Below are positions 46,602 to 56,202 of a stretch of 64,000 nt of DNA, one piece after another (position 1 is the first letter of the stretch; each line of letters begins with the position of its first letter). The notes beneath the pieces were generated by a model that had not been told where the DNA came from, searched no databases, and saw nothing but the letters and a program-made list of their open reading frames with translations. The position numbers and the translations under genes are program-made. Source of the stretch: Babesia bovis T2Bo (taxonomy: Eukaryota; Apicomplexa; Aconoidasida; Piroplasmida; Babesiidae). Location of the stretch: positions 434,001-498,000 of the forward strand of contig NC_010574.1 of assembly GCF_000165395.2 (NCBI RefSeq), in the 5' to 3' direction.

Positions 46602-48422
46602 ATGTCTTTATTATATATTATAGTTATATATGTGTGCTGTATTTACAATGGTTACTCATATAGAATAAGACAATTCGATGTTCGAATAAGCCAACCAACC
46701 CATACAAATTCTACGTTCAAATGGAAGTGCAACAAACGTGTTAAGCGAAGCTGTATGAAATATCGTTATGTGTGTGATGATGGAGAAGTCCTGCTTCCAC
46801 GAACGGCAAAGCATAGATCGCTGATTTGCAATTTGTTACAAGATGCTACAACTGAAAGGAAATATGTCAATCCCACAGATATACTAAATCGATTCAAAAA
46901 CATTGCAAATGGATGTTCTTTTGAATATATAAGGTCTCTATTCCTGGATATTTTCCGGTGGTTCTCCTTCCGCAAAAATGAATTTATTTCTAGTGTTCTA
47001 TTCCATGAAATTCGGAAGGAATTTATTGCTAAACAATCTTTTTTTGGTAGAATATATTCTCGTATATTACGGAGAGAATTCAAGTTTTCGGAGTGTTACA
47101 AACAATCCGATCATTTCTCCACTATCAATTATTACGTAAAATGGAATTGTGGAAATATTGTTTTGGAGGAACAATGCCTAAATGACGTGTTAAATGCACG
47201 ATGGCTGGACTGTTCAACAGTCGTATTAAATAGATTGTCCCATTTAATTAAAGCTCCGGATGTGGTTGATGTTCTTAGTTATATATTTGGAAGGGCGAAG
47301 GTTAAAATCCCCTTGCATAATAATGAAGTTGTACAGCGTAGACCGAAACTGGTAAAATCTACGGGAGCATTGTGGCTGTTGGCAGTTTTAAAAAGCACCA
47401 AAAGTGACCACATAATAAAACAAGTTCATGGCATCTCGCATACCTTATTTCATCGATTTTTACGAGACAGTAAGTTAGATAACTGCAAAAAAAATCTTTT
47501 GAATGGCGCATACCTGTCATATGGGCATGTAGTCGTGAAACTTATACGGCATATTAGCCGACTGGTGCAAAGCATATCCATTGCAGTTACAAACACAGGA
47601 AGTACTATGAATCATTTACACTATGAAGAAAGTAATACAACATCGGACGAATTATTTGTTTTGCAGCTTTTGGCAAAGCAAGAGCTGTTTAGAAGAAATC
47701 ATGACGTAAACACTCTTCTATCAGGGTTATACGATATGGTTCGGTATCTTGAAATTAAAAAATGCGCACCATCCAGTAGCAACGAATTACGTGCTTATCT
47801 TGAAGTGTTGATGCAATCCGTTTGTATCCCATTTTTCCGTGTGGTGGTTAGGGGTTTGTCCTTCGATAGGAACAATTTCAAAAAAATCATACAGATACTA
47901 CAAACCATCACTGAACAGTATAAAGGTGAATCGCATGAATTTTACTTTCCACGCTTCGCCGTTGAAAAATTTACATCTTATGGTATGTCTGAATTCTGTG
48001 TGCTGTTGAACTATGAGAAGCAAAAGGAGAATAACTTATACGATGCGTTTGCTATCCTAAAAGGTGAAAAACACACATATTTATATCGTTTTGGTGATGG
48101 TTCCTTCGTTGCTTCCACAGATACAAGTTTTATGGATCATTGGAACATATACCGCTCTTGTTCTTTAGTGGGTTCTGTTAGATGCCAATTAGTTATAAAA
48201 CCGTATTCATCAATTGCAATGGATAGCATTTCTCAATATGTAGACATTTTAAAACGGAGAATTTCAAGCGAAGTCGTATCTGCTGTAGAATTCGACAATG
48301 TAGTTAACATACATTTTCCTAGGAATACCAGTTCATGTACCTTGTCTAGGTTCAAGCTTAATGTTCAGAAAGATTTGATTCAACATCCCATTCATAAGTA
48401 CATTGCAATTATGATAGAGTAG
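46602..48422 (+). CDS. 606-aa protein with N-terminal signal peptide, unknown
   Basis: Single-exon ORF of 606 aa whose ATG lies only 9 bp after the delta-COP stop codon. It begins with a strongly hydrophobic segment (MSLLYIIVIYVCCIYNGYSY) that looks like a signal peptide. A region rich in Lys, Arg, Thr and Asn follows, which could be an apicoplast transit peptide; that targeting is inference. The rest is basic and helical, with no motif I can name. No further membrane segment is evident. Candidates include an apicoplast RNA-binding or expression factor, but nothing shows this directly. The mRNA 5' UTR must lie within the delta-COP gene or be extremely short. Confidence 0.75.
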   Translation: MSLLYIIVIYVCCIYNGYSYRIRQFDVRISQPTHTNSTFKWKCNKRVKRSCMKYRYVCDDGEVLLPRTAKHRSLICNLLQDATTERKYVNPTDILNRFKNIANGCSFEYIRSLFLDIFRWFSFRKNEFISSVLFHEIRKEFIAKQSFFGRIYSRILRREFKFSECYKQSDHFSTINYYVKWNCGNIVLEEQCLNDVLNARWLDCSTVVLNRLSHLIKAPDVVDVLSYIFGRAKVKIPLHNNEVVQRRPKLVKSTGALWLLAVLKSTKSDHIIKQVHGISHTLFHRFLRDSKLDNCKKNLLNGAYLSYGHVVVKLIRHISRLVQSISIAVTNTGSTMNHLHYEESNTTSDELFVLQLLAKQELFRRNHDVNTLLSGLYDMVRYLEIKKCAPSSSNELRAYLEVLMQSVCIPFFRVVVRGLSFDRNNFKKIIQILQTITEQYKGESHEFYFPRFAVEKFTSYGMSEFCVLLNYEKQKENNLYDAFAILKGEKHTYLYRFGDGSFVASTDTSFMDHWNIYRSCSLVGSVRCQLVIKPYSSIAMDSISQYVDILKRRISSEVVSAVEFDNVVNIHFPRNTSSCTLSRFKLNVQKDLIQHPIHKYIAIMIE

Positions 48423-48628
48423 GTACGGTAAGGTTTATGTATTGAGTACACAAGTGATCAAGATGCTCCTTCTAAATTATCGGATATATAAATTTTCTCA
48501 ACTGCTTCATATCATTTGTATAGAACACCACAGGCCTGATGTGCCCATGCATAATAAGCAACTAGTATTTCGAAAAATAGTGATATAATTCAAGGATTCA
48601 TGTTTTGTCTTTCTTCATCATCCCCAAA
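48423..48628. other. Short convergent intergenic region
   Basis: About 200 bp between the stops of the 606-aa gene (plus) and the PLD gene (minus). Nothing notable was seen. Confidence 0.4.
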
Positions 48629-50303
48629 TTAGACAGATGCCATATTTGATATAGCCACTATCTGGCTAGCATTATCGTCTATGAACGTACGAATAAATGC
48701 TTTCTTGAACTTGGCCTTGAATTCGGCACTTGAAAGGCCATCAAAACAGTTCCGTGAAGAAAACCTGATTAGCTTATGAATAAGTGCATCAAAGCATTTT
48801 AACATTATAGGACGGTTTAAGCAATCTTGTTTTGTGTATTCTATGGATTTTTTTTCCTTTTTTTGTTGTAAACTTTTGAGTTGTAATGCTGTTATAGGGT
48901 CAAACACACTAACGGACACCTCTAGGTTTCGTCTACTAGACCATCTATCCCAATTGAAACTACCGACAGAACTCCATAAATCATCTACTATCATATATTT
49001 CCCATGGCAATGTTCTTGGGTTGTCATAAATACCTTAAATTTATGCAATGTCTGCTCTGATATCCTTTTCTGTGTCACTGTTAATGCATCTATAAAAACA
49101 TACGAAAAACTTCCTAAGAACATGCATAGTAGCGTTAACATCACCAGGTATATCTGAATTGCCTGATAACAGCATGTGAATGCTGAGATTACGCTTTATA
49201 GCGTCCATAAGACATCGGCGAAGAAATCCGGGGGGATAAAAATAACTCGTTGTTAAGTATATGTTGTTTTCAGCCTTTATATAGATGTTTGAACATGCAG
49301 ACAACCAACGTTGGATATTAAAGTCGAAAGATATGATTGAATACCTGTGCGCCTCCTAATTCTAGACACATCAGATTCAAGTACCTGTACTATAACACCC
49401 CCCTCGATTGGAGTTGCAGGGGTACATCTAATATTGCTAATGTCATAATCAGTCATTTCCAGGGTCCTTTTAAATATATCCACGAAGTCGCAGACCACAG
49501 GACCACAAGCTCGAATGTTGACATCATAAAAATTACCATTTCCTCCCATCATAGGAGTCGTAGAGTCCGCAGAAATATTCATAGAACCACAAAAAGCAAT
49601 GCGATTGTCTACTATAAGGACTTTTTTGTGGTTGCGAAAAGGAAATGTCCCGACGGCTAGATTTCTGTCGGTAACAGGATTGAATGTGAGAACTTCAACT
49701 CCGTATTTTGTTAACTCGTTGAGATATAACGAGGGAAACTTGAACGAACCAACCTATATCAATATAAAACGCCTACAATTGACAAACGTAATCAACTACA
49801 AGGGTAACCCTGCATCCTCTTCTCGAAGCATTCACCAGCGCCGTGACAAATCTTGCAGCCAAACGTGAGTCATCAAAAATATAAACTTCCATAAGTACTC
49901 GTTCAACTGCTTCATCGATTGCTTTAATCATTTCACATGCTGCAATGTCGCCTAGTGAGTGATTAGTGATGTAATGAGGTAGCATACCACTGCCGCAAAC
50001 CATAATCTGATTACCTGCGCTCATACGACCCATGCGGGAGTGTAGAGTCGACAGTACTCGTAACCACTTTGTAACCTGGAGTGGCTACATTACCGTGCAA
50101 TATCCCGAACATACCTTGGAATCACACAACACCACCTCACTGCCAGAACTGAATATATGACATGAACCAAGAATACGACGGACTTCGGATTCAATGAACG
50201 GCCATTGGTGGGAAACTGGAGATACATCGCAATCGGAATCCACCCTAGTAGACGCCACAAAGGAAGATGCGCGCTTAGACACAACCATCGAACACAGGAC
50301 CAT
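48629..50303 (-). CDS. Phospholipase D-superfamily protein (cardiolipin-synthase-like), intact copy
   Basis: Five exons give 511 aa: 50303-50115, 50075-49788, 49753-49310, 49274-49145 and 49113-48629, with introns of 39, 34, 35 and 31 nt. Two HxKxxxxD (HKD) motifs are present: NHKKVLIVDN in exon 3, followed by FCGSMNIS, and CHGKYMIVDD in exon 5, followed by SSVGSFNWDRWSSRRNLEVS. AIDEAVERVLMEVYIFDDS in exon 2 and AENNIYLTTSYFYPPGFLRR in exon 4 fit bacterial-type cardiolipin synthases and related PLDs. The two motifs normally build one active site for phosphatidyl transfer or phosphodiester hydrolysis. The first in-frame ATG is at 50303; upstream codons hit a stop. The gene is head to head with the large secreted gene C, 704 bp apart. 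Confidence 0.88.
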
Positions 50304-51007
50304 GTGATAAAAGCGGCAGGCGACACACAAGACACAGTCCAAAAACAACAACAATAGCACACATCAAACTACTGCGGTTACACCTTTTTCATGCCACAAA
50401 TTACACAACACTCACTCCACACATTAGACCTAGTAGAGGACCACTCAAGAGTTATGCCAGACACCATGCTCAGGTGGCTCGTGAATCGGAAAAGGACACT
50501 ACAAATAACACCTATTAGAGTCTTAATCTAGCAGCATACTGCAGAATGTGTGTTTGTATACCCCGAAAATGGCAGATGGCGTTGATGCACGGCGACAACC
50601 GCAAACCCTTCTTCCACGGTCTAGATCTAGGCGTTAAAATTCTTGTACCATATTGTTACGTTATATTGCGCCCTATGATCAATGATTGAACTCGATATAT
50701 GTGTTGTATGCGTCACAATTTGTATATATCTTTCGATGCAGCACGTACAAATCTGATAATGATCGACGTATCTAAAAAATGTACTCCAGAGTATGCCACA
50801 TGTCCTCACATAACTACGTTCATTAACACGCCTCTTATATGTTTCACATCAGTCTCGTGCAATTAAATGTCCAGACGCTGATTGAAATTTTGAGAAGTTG
50901 AAAAGGTTTCTTACTTCTGGCAGCTACTGTCGATACAGGGAATCTGTACATAGGTCTAGCCGCATGGATCTGATTAGTCATATAACTGCAGTAAATATAA
51001 TATAAAA
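50304..51007. promoter_or_regulatory. Head-to-head promoter region of PLD and large gene C
   Basis: 704 bp between the start codons of divergent PLD (minus) and the large secreted gene (plus). It must carry both promoters. The same block is present at 30,907-31,610 (A) and 36,278-36,981 (B). Small ORFs in it are shared by all copies and are not supported as genes. A 10-bp AT-rich run (AATATAATAT) precedes the large-gene start. Confidence 0.6.
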
Positions 51008-54000
51008 ATGGTGATGTTAGCTGTGTTTGCTAGTGTCATTTGGGCACTAGTTCGCTCAACCGTGGCGTCTAGTACTATTTCTAAATCCTGTATGGAAGGA
51101 TCCATAGACGTTTGTAAAAACTTGTTCACACCAACGATAATGTACGACATTACCGATGTTGCGAAAATTGGAAATAAAGTCAACGTCACATTCAAATTCG
51201 TTCTGCCAACGCCGTTAAAGACAGGATTAGGGGCTCAAGAAATGAAATTGGTGTTGTTGCCACCAAATGGCCTTGTCTTTAATAAAAGTATTAGTATGCT
51301 TTCGAAAGGCAATACGTTTGACACAAAACAACTGGAAGCACTGACGAAGGATACGGCGTTGGACTATTACAGTGAAGTGGATCAGAGTTTTGATTCAGGT
51401 AAATGTAAGAAACCACATTTTGTTGAGATGTTAACTAATGTAGACAAATCATTTCAGAAAGATTTAAATATATACTTCGAGGAAAGTATTACAAAGCATA
51501 CAGCTGGTTGTAGTGCTGGTTATAAGGATCTTCGTAAATTTGCTATACTCGATTTTCAAAATGTCACCAATCTAGAAGCCGGAGAATACAACTGGACCGG
51601 AGAATTTACATACGACGATAAGTATGCTAAAGCAGGATGCGAGGAAGATGGTGTATATTGGACTGTAGGTTTCCTTCAGGATCTTGAAGAAACTACCATG
51701 AATATTGATGTGAAGCCATTGTGCATCAATACCGATTTCTTAAGTGCTAAAAGATTCTTCGAAAACGCTAAATCGATGAACGCAAAAGTGTTGGCATGCC
51801 ATGGCAAACGTTTGTATCATAAAAATCTCTTTTCATTTTTAGATGGCCAATCTTTATTGGATGATGTGGAATTTGTTTATGTTCCTCCTCCAAAAGGTCC
51901 AAAGTGGATTTTATCGTATCACTTACCTTGGAGTGTAGAGAAAGAAGATAAATTTAAGAATGGCTACACGTTGGCCATTTATCTTAATGGAATTAAAAGA
52001 GGTGCAATTGGCCTCTATAACCATGATACAGTGAAAAATAACGTCAGTGTAGTGCGACCGAAAGATATTAGGAAGGATTTTAGCTATGATGGCAAAAAGC
52101 ACATCATATATATTTCGTTCCAAAAATATGATAACATTTATACCCATTATGAGATTCAAATTGATTTAAAATATTTGTTAAGTAGAATAGATTTAATGGG
52201 TACAATAGACGTATTTTTTCTTAAAAACGCGGAGAAACAAATCAGCAAGCATGTGGGATATGATACAAGGGCTTGGATTGCATCAAAGAAGCAGTTATTT
52301 CCTAAAAACGTTAAAGAAACCGTCATAAATGAATGCACAACGATGTTGACTGACATTTATAGTATGTATAACTATAAAGAATTGTATGGATATACACTAC
52401 CGGTTTTACACTCTAAGACATTGCAAATGGGTACAACCACTTCACTATCGGAAGATTCTATATTATATAGATATGAAATAAATAAATACTTGTTAATCAT
52501 AGAACTTTTTGACAAGGATATTAAGCCTGAAGAAGGAGGGTTTGTAATTATTAAAGTTCCTGACATCGATTACGTATTAGAGGAAACCTTTACCAATATA
52601 TTTTCATGGAAAAATGAAACGGTATATCTGAACCAGGTATATCAATATAATCAGACAGGGGAAATTAAGGTGGTTTTAAACAGGGTGAACGGTCTCTTTG
52701 ACGCTGCAGATTACAAATATTATCATGTTATCATTCCATTCAAATCTTCGAAGACACCTCAAGATATCATATCAATGGAAGGTTGGGGAATACATATTTT
52801 CCAAAAAGATACATATAAGGGGTATATTCCTCTGAAAATAAGGATAGACGATAAAGCGAAGTTGGATACAGATACAGATACAGATAAAGTGAAACGTGCG
52901 TTGCATGGAAATGTAGGTCAAATAAGTATGATTTCTACTACAATGGCGACAAAATTGGTCATTCCAATTACAAGCATTGTATATCGCTATATGTCTTTTG
53001 TGTTTAAATTTGACGAAAACATTCCTGATATACTATATGATGTCACTGTCATTTCCAAAGCGTCTTTGAGGGTTAAGCATGTATGGGATTCCATGAAAAA
53101 GCAATTAACCATCTATGTGTACAATCTGGAAAGTTATATTGGCAAACGTGAACAAATGACGTTCGTCTTAGATATTATGGATAGCGAAAAAAACGTTAAA
53201 AATTATGGAAGCCTCAAGATAAAGGCCATAGGTAATGATGATGGCCCTATTTTGAAATCATTAGTCGACATCGTAGCGAAATTTAGTGACCTAAAGCATG
53301 ATAGTGATGAGCTTGCCCTAGGAAATGAAGTAACCTTACGCGGTTTCACAAAATCTACGGAGATGGATAAAATATGTTTCTCTAAACAACCAAAAGTAGA
53401 ATCTATTAGTTTCAAAGATAACACGAAAGGTGTATATTTCATGACCAGGGTCCATGATTGCTCAGAACCGTGGTTGCCTCCCAAAATCTCCAACCTAGAT
53501 CATTTATCGTTGAAAATTGCTCAGAGTGGCTTACCGAAGAACACGGGTGTTCACTACACATACAGAACTGTATATCAGCTGAAATCTTTAGATGATGGCC
53601 CTAGCCATGATGAGTTGGCTGCAATGCAATCCAAAAGGTTTATGCAGCATACATTGCATATCTTATTTTCAGATGCAGCATGTAAACTGCTATCTGAAAT
53701 ATATAAAACACAAGGCAAGAGTGGTTTAGATGGCTTCAAAGCAATAGAAGAGTTTATGAAGGAGGTGCCATCTGATTGGGTTCCTAATGTTTTTGGTGAC
53801 ATAATATTTTCATACCATGACTCGAAAACTTCAATTTTACATAAGAAACGGAAAGTAATGTATGTGGAATCTGGTGATATCAAAAACGATGAAGAAAAAA
53901 TTGAAAGGATATATACATTTAGTTCAGCATTTGAGAACGTATTGTCTGATGGTCTTGGTGGTATGGAAGCCGATTCATTGAACGAATCTTTTTCTGTTAT

Positions 54001-54892
54001 AGGGTTCATGAATGATAAAGATTTACAGCATTTATGGATTTCTTACAAACCTTACGAGGAAAAACAACAATTTCCACTGAGTGCAACCTATAAACAACCC
54101 ATCATGGTTAAGGGATATGTGTTCAATGACAAACCATTAATGGATAAAAGCTGGGAATGTTTAATACATCCTTTTGCTTATCCTTTACAGCCCAGTAAAC
54201 AGAGGTTAGGTACAAACTATGTTTCCTGGGTTCTTTTCCACGAGATGGTCAACAACACCTCACCGAAAGATAGTGCTGTAAATATTTTAAATTACGTCAT
54301 AAATGCTACAAAGGTGGTTAAAGACAAAAAGGTATCTTCCACTATGAATGCAGAGATTATTAAGAAGAAACGTGTTGAAAAGAGTGATGCCGTTGACATA
54401 TTCATCCAATTTTACAAACAAACAGCGCCTCATTGCACAACCAAAGGCAACATCTTCCAACTTCTCGTTCACCAATTTATGCTTGACATATATGAAACGA
54501 TTGCAAGACAGCCAATAATTGTAGCTGCCTGTATGTCATTTGATGATGGGGATGAGCATAAAGCTTCAGGGAAAACATATGGACTTTCGTATAAAGGAAA
54601 GGAAGTACTAGAAGGCGAAGATAAAACGGCAATGCCCGGTTCAATTGGGCCCTCGGTACACGAAACGTGCAATTTTGCTTCGTTGCAAAAATACCTGCCA
54701 AAAACTCTCTATCATGACAAGAGCATTGATTACAAAGATTATATTTTCCAAACGGATCAAACCGAAGTCAAATCACTCAGTGATGCAAAGAAAATGTTAG
54801 TATCTGATGTGAAATCTGTCCCAGCCAAAACAGCACCATCAGTATCTTCAGGCTATGGTCAACTAGGACTGGAGGAGATGTTCGGCAAATAA
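51008..54892 (+). CDS. Large secreted protein, paralog C (1,294 aa), unknown family
   Basis: A single exon encodes 1,294 aa with a signal peptide and no other membrane segment. I recognise no domain. Against paralog B, residues 1-91 (one difference), 681-1039 (three differences) and 1109-1294 (two differences) are almost identical; 132-266 is about 88% alike. Residues 92-131, 267-575, 606-646, 667-680 and 1040-1108 are so different that only scattered positions align. The divergent block at 606-646 includes a GATACA hexamer run coding DTDTDT. Cysteines cluster in the shared blocks, suggesting a common fold with variable surfaces. It shares its promoter with PLD and its 3' flank with copy B. 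A secreted antigen or invasion-related role is inference only. Confidence 0.93.
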   Translation: MVMLAVFASVIWALVRSTVASSTISKSCMEGSIDVCKNLFTPTIMYDITDVAKIGNKVNVTFKFVLPTPLKTGLGAQEMKLVLLPPNGLVFNKSISMLSKGNTFDTKQLEALTKDTALDYYSEVDQSFDSGKCKKPHFVEMLTNVDKSFQKDLNIYFEESITKHTAGCSAGYKDLRKFAILDFQNVTNLEAGEYNWTGEFTYDDKYAKAGCEEDGVYWTVGFLQDLEETTMNIDVKPLCINTDFLSAKRFFENAKSMNAKVLACHGKRLYHKNLFSFLDGQSLLDDVEFVYVPPPKGPKWILSYHLPWSVEKEDKFKNGYTLAIYLNGIKRGAIGLYNHDTVKNNVSVVRPKDIRKDFSYDGKKHIIYISFQKYDNIYTHYEIQIDLKYLLSRIDLMGTIDVFFLKNAEKQISKHVGYDTRAWIASKKQLFPKNVKETVINECTTMLTDIYSMYNYKELYGYTLPVLHSKTLQMGTTTSLSEDSILYRYEINKYLLIIELFDKDIKPEEGGFVIIKVPDIDYVLEETFTNIFSWKNETVYLNQVYQYNQTGEIKVVLNRVNGLFDAADYKYYHVIIPFKSSKTPQDIISMEGWGIHIFQKDTYKGYIPLKIRIDDKAKLDTDTDTDKVKRALHGNVGQISMISTTMATKLVIPITSIVYRYMSFVFKFDENIPDILYDVTVISKASLRVKHVWDSMKKQLTIYVYNLESYIGKREQMTFVLDIMDSEKNVKNYGSLKIKAIGNDDGPILKSLVDIVAKFSDLKHDSDELALGNEVTLRGFTKSTEMDKICFSKQPKVESISFKDNTKGVYFMTRVHDCSEPWLPPKISNLDHLSLKIAQSGLPKNTGVHYTYRTVYQLKSLDDGPSHDELAAMQSKRFMQHTLHILFSDAACKLLSEIYKTQGKSGLDGFKAIEEFMKEVPSDWVPNVFGDIIFSYHDSKTSILHKKRKVMYVESGDIKNDEEKIERIYTFSSAFENVLSDGLGGMEADSLNESFSVIGFMNDKDLQHLWISYKPYEEKQQFPLSATYKQPIMVKGYVFNDKPLMDKSWECLIHPFAYPLQPSKQRLGTNYVSWVLFHEMVNNTSPKDSAVNILNYVINATKVVKDKKVSSTMNAEIIKKKRVEKSDAVDIFIQFYKQTAPHCTTKGNIFQLLVHQFMLDIYETIARQPIIVAACMSFDDGDEHKASGKTYGLSYKGKEVLEGEDKTAMPGSIGPSVHETCNFASLQKYLPKTLYHDKSIDYKDYIFQTDQTEVKSLSDAKKMLVSDVKSVPAKTAPSVSSGYGQLGLEEMFGK

Positions 54893-55284
54893 GGTACAGG
54901 GATCAATGAATACATTTTGAATGTATCCAAAATAAATTATGATGGCGCAATTTAACTTAAATGTGCAATACTGTGATTTGCAATATAAAACCCCAAAATA
55001 GCTGTATATTTTAATTTTTTAGGAATAAGACATTGGTATTGGGTTTATAGAATTCGTGGGATACCCTATTTTAATAGTGGTATCCCTGAATGCCAATAAA
55101 TTATGTTGCATTCATGTATACATGGGTTATTCCATATTGCAAATCAGTGTTGTGTCACTGTGCACAATCAGTTTATAGCCCTACGTACACCTAAGATAGA
55201 TCCTGCAATGTCCAACATTAACGATACAATATTGAAACTGTTACGACATCATTGAGTAACTATGCATAGATGAGGTGTAAATAT

Positions 55285-56202
55285 GTATAATTATTTATTA
55301 TGCTATGACCAAAAATATAAATAACGTTTGATTGCAAATATATGTAAACAACAGTAATATCTATGGTATGTTGACTATTTAAAACTCTGTTTCCTTTATA
55401 TTTTAAAACGAGAATAAATGGTATGTTGAACGTGCATATTATAAAGTTTAATTTGATTCTTTTATAATTGTACAACGTTAGTAGCCTAGATAAAAACCTT
55501 ACGCTGTCATACTGAGTTCACGTATTATTTAATTTATAATGTATTTTTGGATGTATAAACAGTTCTTTTGTTACATGGACAATTGAGGAATTATACATAT
55601 CTCTAATTATCATCGGCGTATCATTATCATTCATTAGGTGCTTGTTATATCATACTGTTACTTGGAGCTAGTAAACCTGATAGCTACTTTTTATATGACG
55701 AAGCTGTCGATCGAGTGTTATATATCATAATAAAACATATATTGCATTATCAATTGGCTTATCTTTAATATATGTCGGGTATAGTAACATTATTAAGATT
55801 GTTTATGCAGAAACTCAGTCATTTATATGACATGGATGCGTGCACGGCAGCAAGTGACTTGTAGACAAGAAGGTAGAACCCAAATGTCATATCAATGGAA
55901 CTGCTGAAACATGGGAACATATATTATAGTCTATTGTGCTTTATCCTAACATTGTAGCATTAAAGTGTCATTAAGAGTTCACTAAATTAAACCGGCGTTT
56001 TTCCAAACTCTATTGTAGAAACGTATTTACAAAAATTTTTTGTATTAAATTTGGTTAACGGGATACTAAAATGGTTTGGCCATATTATTATATATTATTC
56101 AACGTTATTTATACTTCGGCAATGCTGCAGAACGCCAAAACCATAGCTGCCAAACAGTCGTCCCTACACTCTGCAACACAATTTTCGATAAATCTATCGC
56201 AG
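55285..56202. other. Intergenic region right of copy C
   Basis: About 920 bp of AT-rich DNA between the end of the duplicated unit and the stop of perforin-like gene 2. No supported gene or repeat was seen. Confidence 0.5.

Larger units (their letters stand above)
49927..55284 (+). repeat. Copy C of the duplicated unit (5.36 kb)
   Basis: Direct-orientation copy matching copy B inverted. It is embedded in an intact PLD gene on its left, so C is the likely ancestral locus from which B and A were derived. The right border is GAGGTGTAAATAT at 55284 and the left border ATCATTTCAC at 49927. Within it, 50,010-51,223 is also shared with copy A. It differs from A and B by a 6-bp insertion (two codons) and several substitutions in PLD exon 1 and the promoter. 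Confidence 0.92.

Noticed and set aside
50090..50362. Longer PLD start with hydrophobic leader
   Set aside because: That frame has only a GTG at its start and a stop just upstream; the first ATG is at 50303.
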